Origin: Chloroflexota bacterium
Lineage (GTDB): Bacteria; Chloroflexota; Limnocylindria; Limnocylindrales; CSP1-4
Length of the DNA stretch: 6,607 nt
NCBI GenBank assembly: GCA_027457005.1
Contig: DAIDTV010000017.1
Coordinates: forward strand, 1-6,607
Reading direction: 5' to 3'
The notes under the pieces were generated by a model. The model had not been told where the DNA came from, did no database searches, and saw nothing but the letters and a program-made list of their open reading frames with translations. The translations under genes and the position numbers were made by a program. Numbering within the stretch: position 1 is the stretch's first letter; the number at the start of each line of letters is the position of its first letter. Positions 6,357 to 6,607 of the stretch are shown one piece after another.

Positions 6357-6607
6357 TCACCCTGCCGGGGCCTGCCCGCCGTTCACCCCCGCCCAGCGCA
6401 CGATGCGCTCGGCCGACGTGGCCTGGACCAGCAGGGTGAACAGCACCACGCCGAAGGTGATGCCCTGCAGCAGGTCGCGGTCCGGGAAGTCTGGTCGAGG
6501 GAATAGGCGGCCTCGAACACGAGCCGGGGAAGCAGCACCAGCAGGACCAGCTGGGGGCTCACCTGCAGGTGGACCGGCGGGGCGGCGAGCGAGACCGCGA
6601 CGCCGAA
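6357..6607 (-). pseudogene. CPA1-type sodium/proton antiporter remnant with internal deletion, cut by the window edge
   Basis: From the right edge the minus strand encodes a hydrophobic segment ending LVLLVLLPRLVFEAAYSLD (about 6607-6491). It matches the early transmembrane region of CPA1 (NhaP/NHE-type) antiporters, where LPPLLFEAA is typical. At about 6493-6488 the frame changes and FPDRDLLQGITFGVVLFTLLVQ begins, the family's last transmembrane segment. It runs 43 codons to a TGA at 6359-6357, ending in ERIVRWAGV and a short tail. Between these two points a normal antiporter has roughly 250-300 residues, including the ion-binding helices, and here essentially nothing lies between. Without the frame change the first frame stops at 6385-6383. 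The product could not transport ions. The true N-terminus is outside the window. The next 136 bp toward the oxidoreductase (6221-6356) show no recognisable gene. Confidence 0.7.

Overview
This 6.6 kb window is very GC-rich bacterial DNA with strong G/C bias at third codon positions. It carries ordinary metabolic genes: galactokinase, pyruvate phosphate dikinase and a flavin disulfide oxidoreductase. The protein style suggests a high-GC heterotroph such as a Chloroflexota or actinobacterial lineage, but this is only an impression. I see no mobile element, CRISPR array, RNA gene, phage module or recognisable new system.

Layout from left to right. Positions 1-18 hold the first six codons of a minus-strand gene that leaves the window, preceded by a ribosome binding site. 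Positions 96-1370 hold galK on the minus strand. Positions 1371-1904 separate the divergent galK and ppdK genes and contain no intact gene. Within that stretch are a pair of 14-bp direct repeats at the galK start, the remains of a minus-strand S9-family peptidase gene (about 1470-1685), and the leader of ppdK with a candidate -10 box, a perfect palindrome and a clear ribosome binding site. Positions 1905-4691 hold a complete ppdK on the plus strand. A 143-bp convergent spacer with GC-rich repeats and a possible terminator follows. Positions 4835-6202 hold a minus-strand NAD(P)/FAD-dependent oxidoreductase. It keeps the N-terminal redox disulfide but lacks the C-terminal His-Glu pair of classical lipoamide dehydrogenases. 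The right end (6357-6607, minus strand) is the remains of a CPA1-type sodium/proton antiporter gene.

How the genes fit together: GalK phosphorylates galactose at the entry to the Leloir pathway, and PPDK interconverts pyruvate and phosphoenolpyruvate in central carbon metabolism. They are divergently placed and need not be co-regulated. The oxidoreductase has no partner gene here that fixes its substrate.

The most notable observation is that two unrelated genes (the S9 peptidase and the antiporter) are broken in the same way. In each, a recognisable N-proximal piece is joined directly and out of frame to a recognisable C-terminal piece, with the whole centre missing. This could be real gene decay by deletion or a collapse in assembly, and read data would separate the two.
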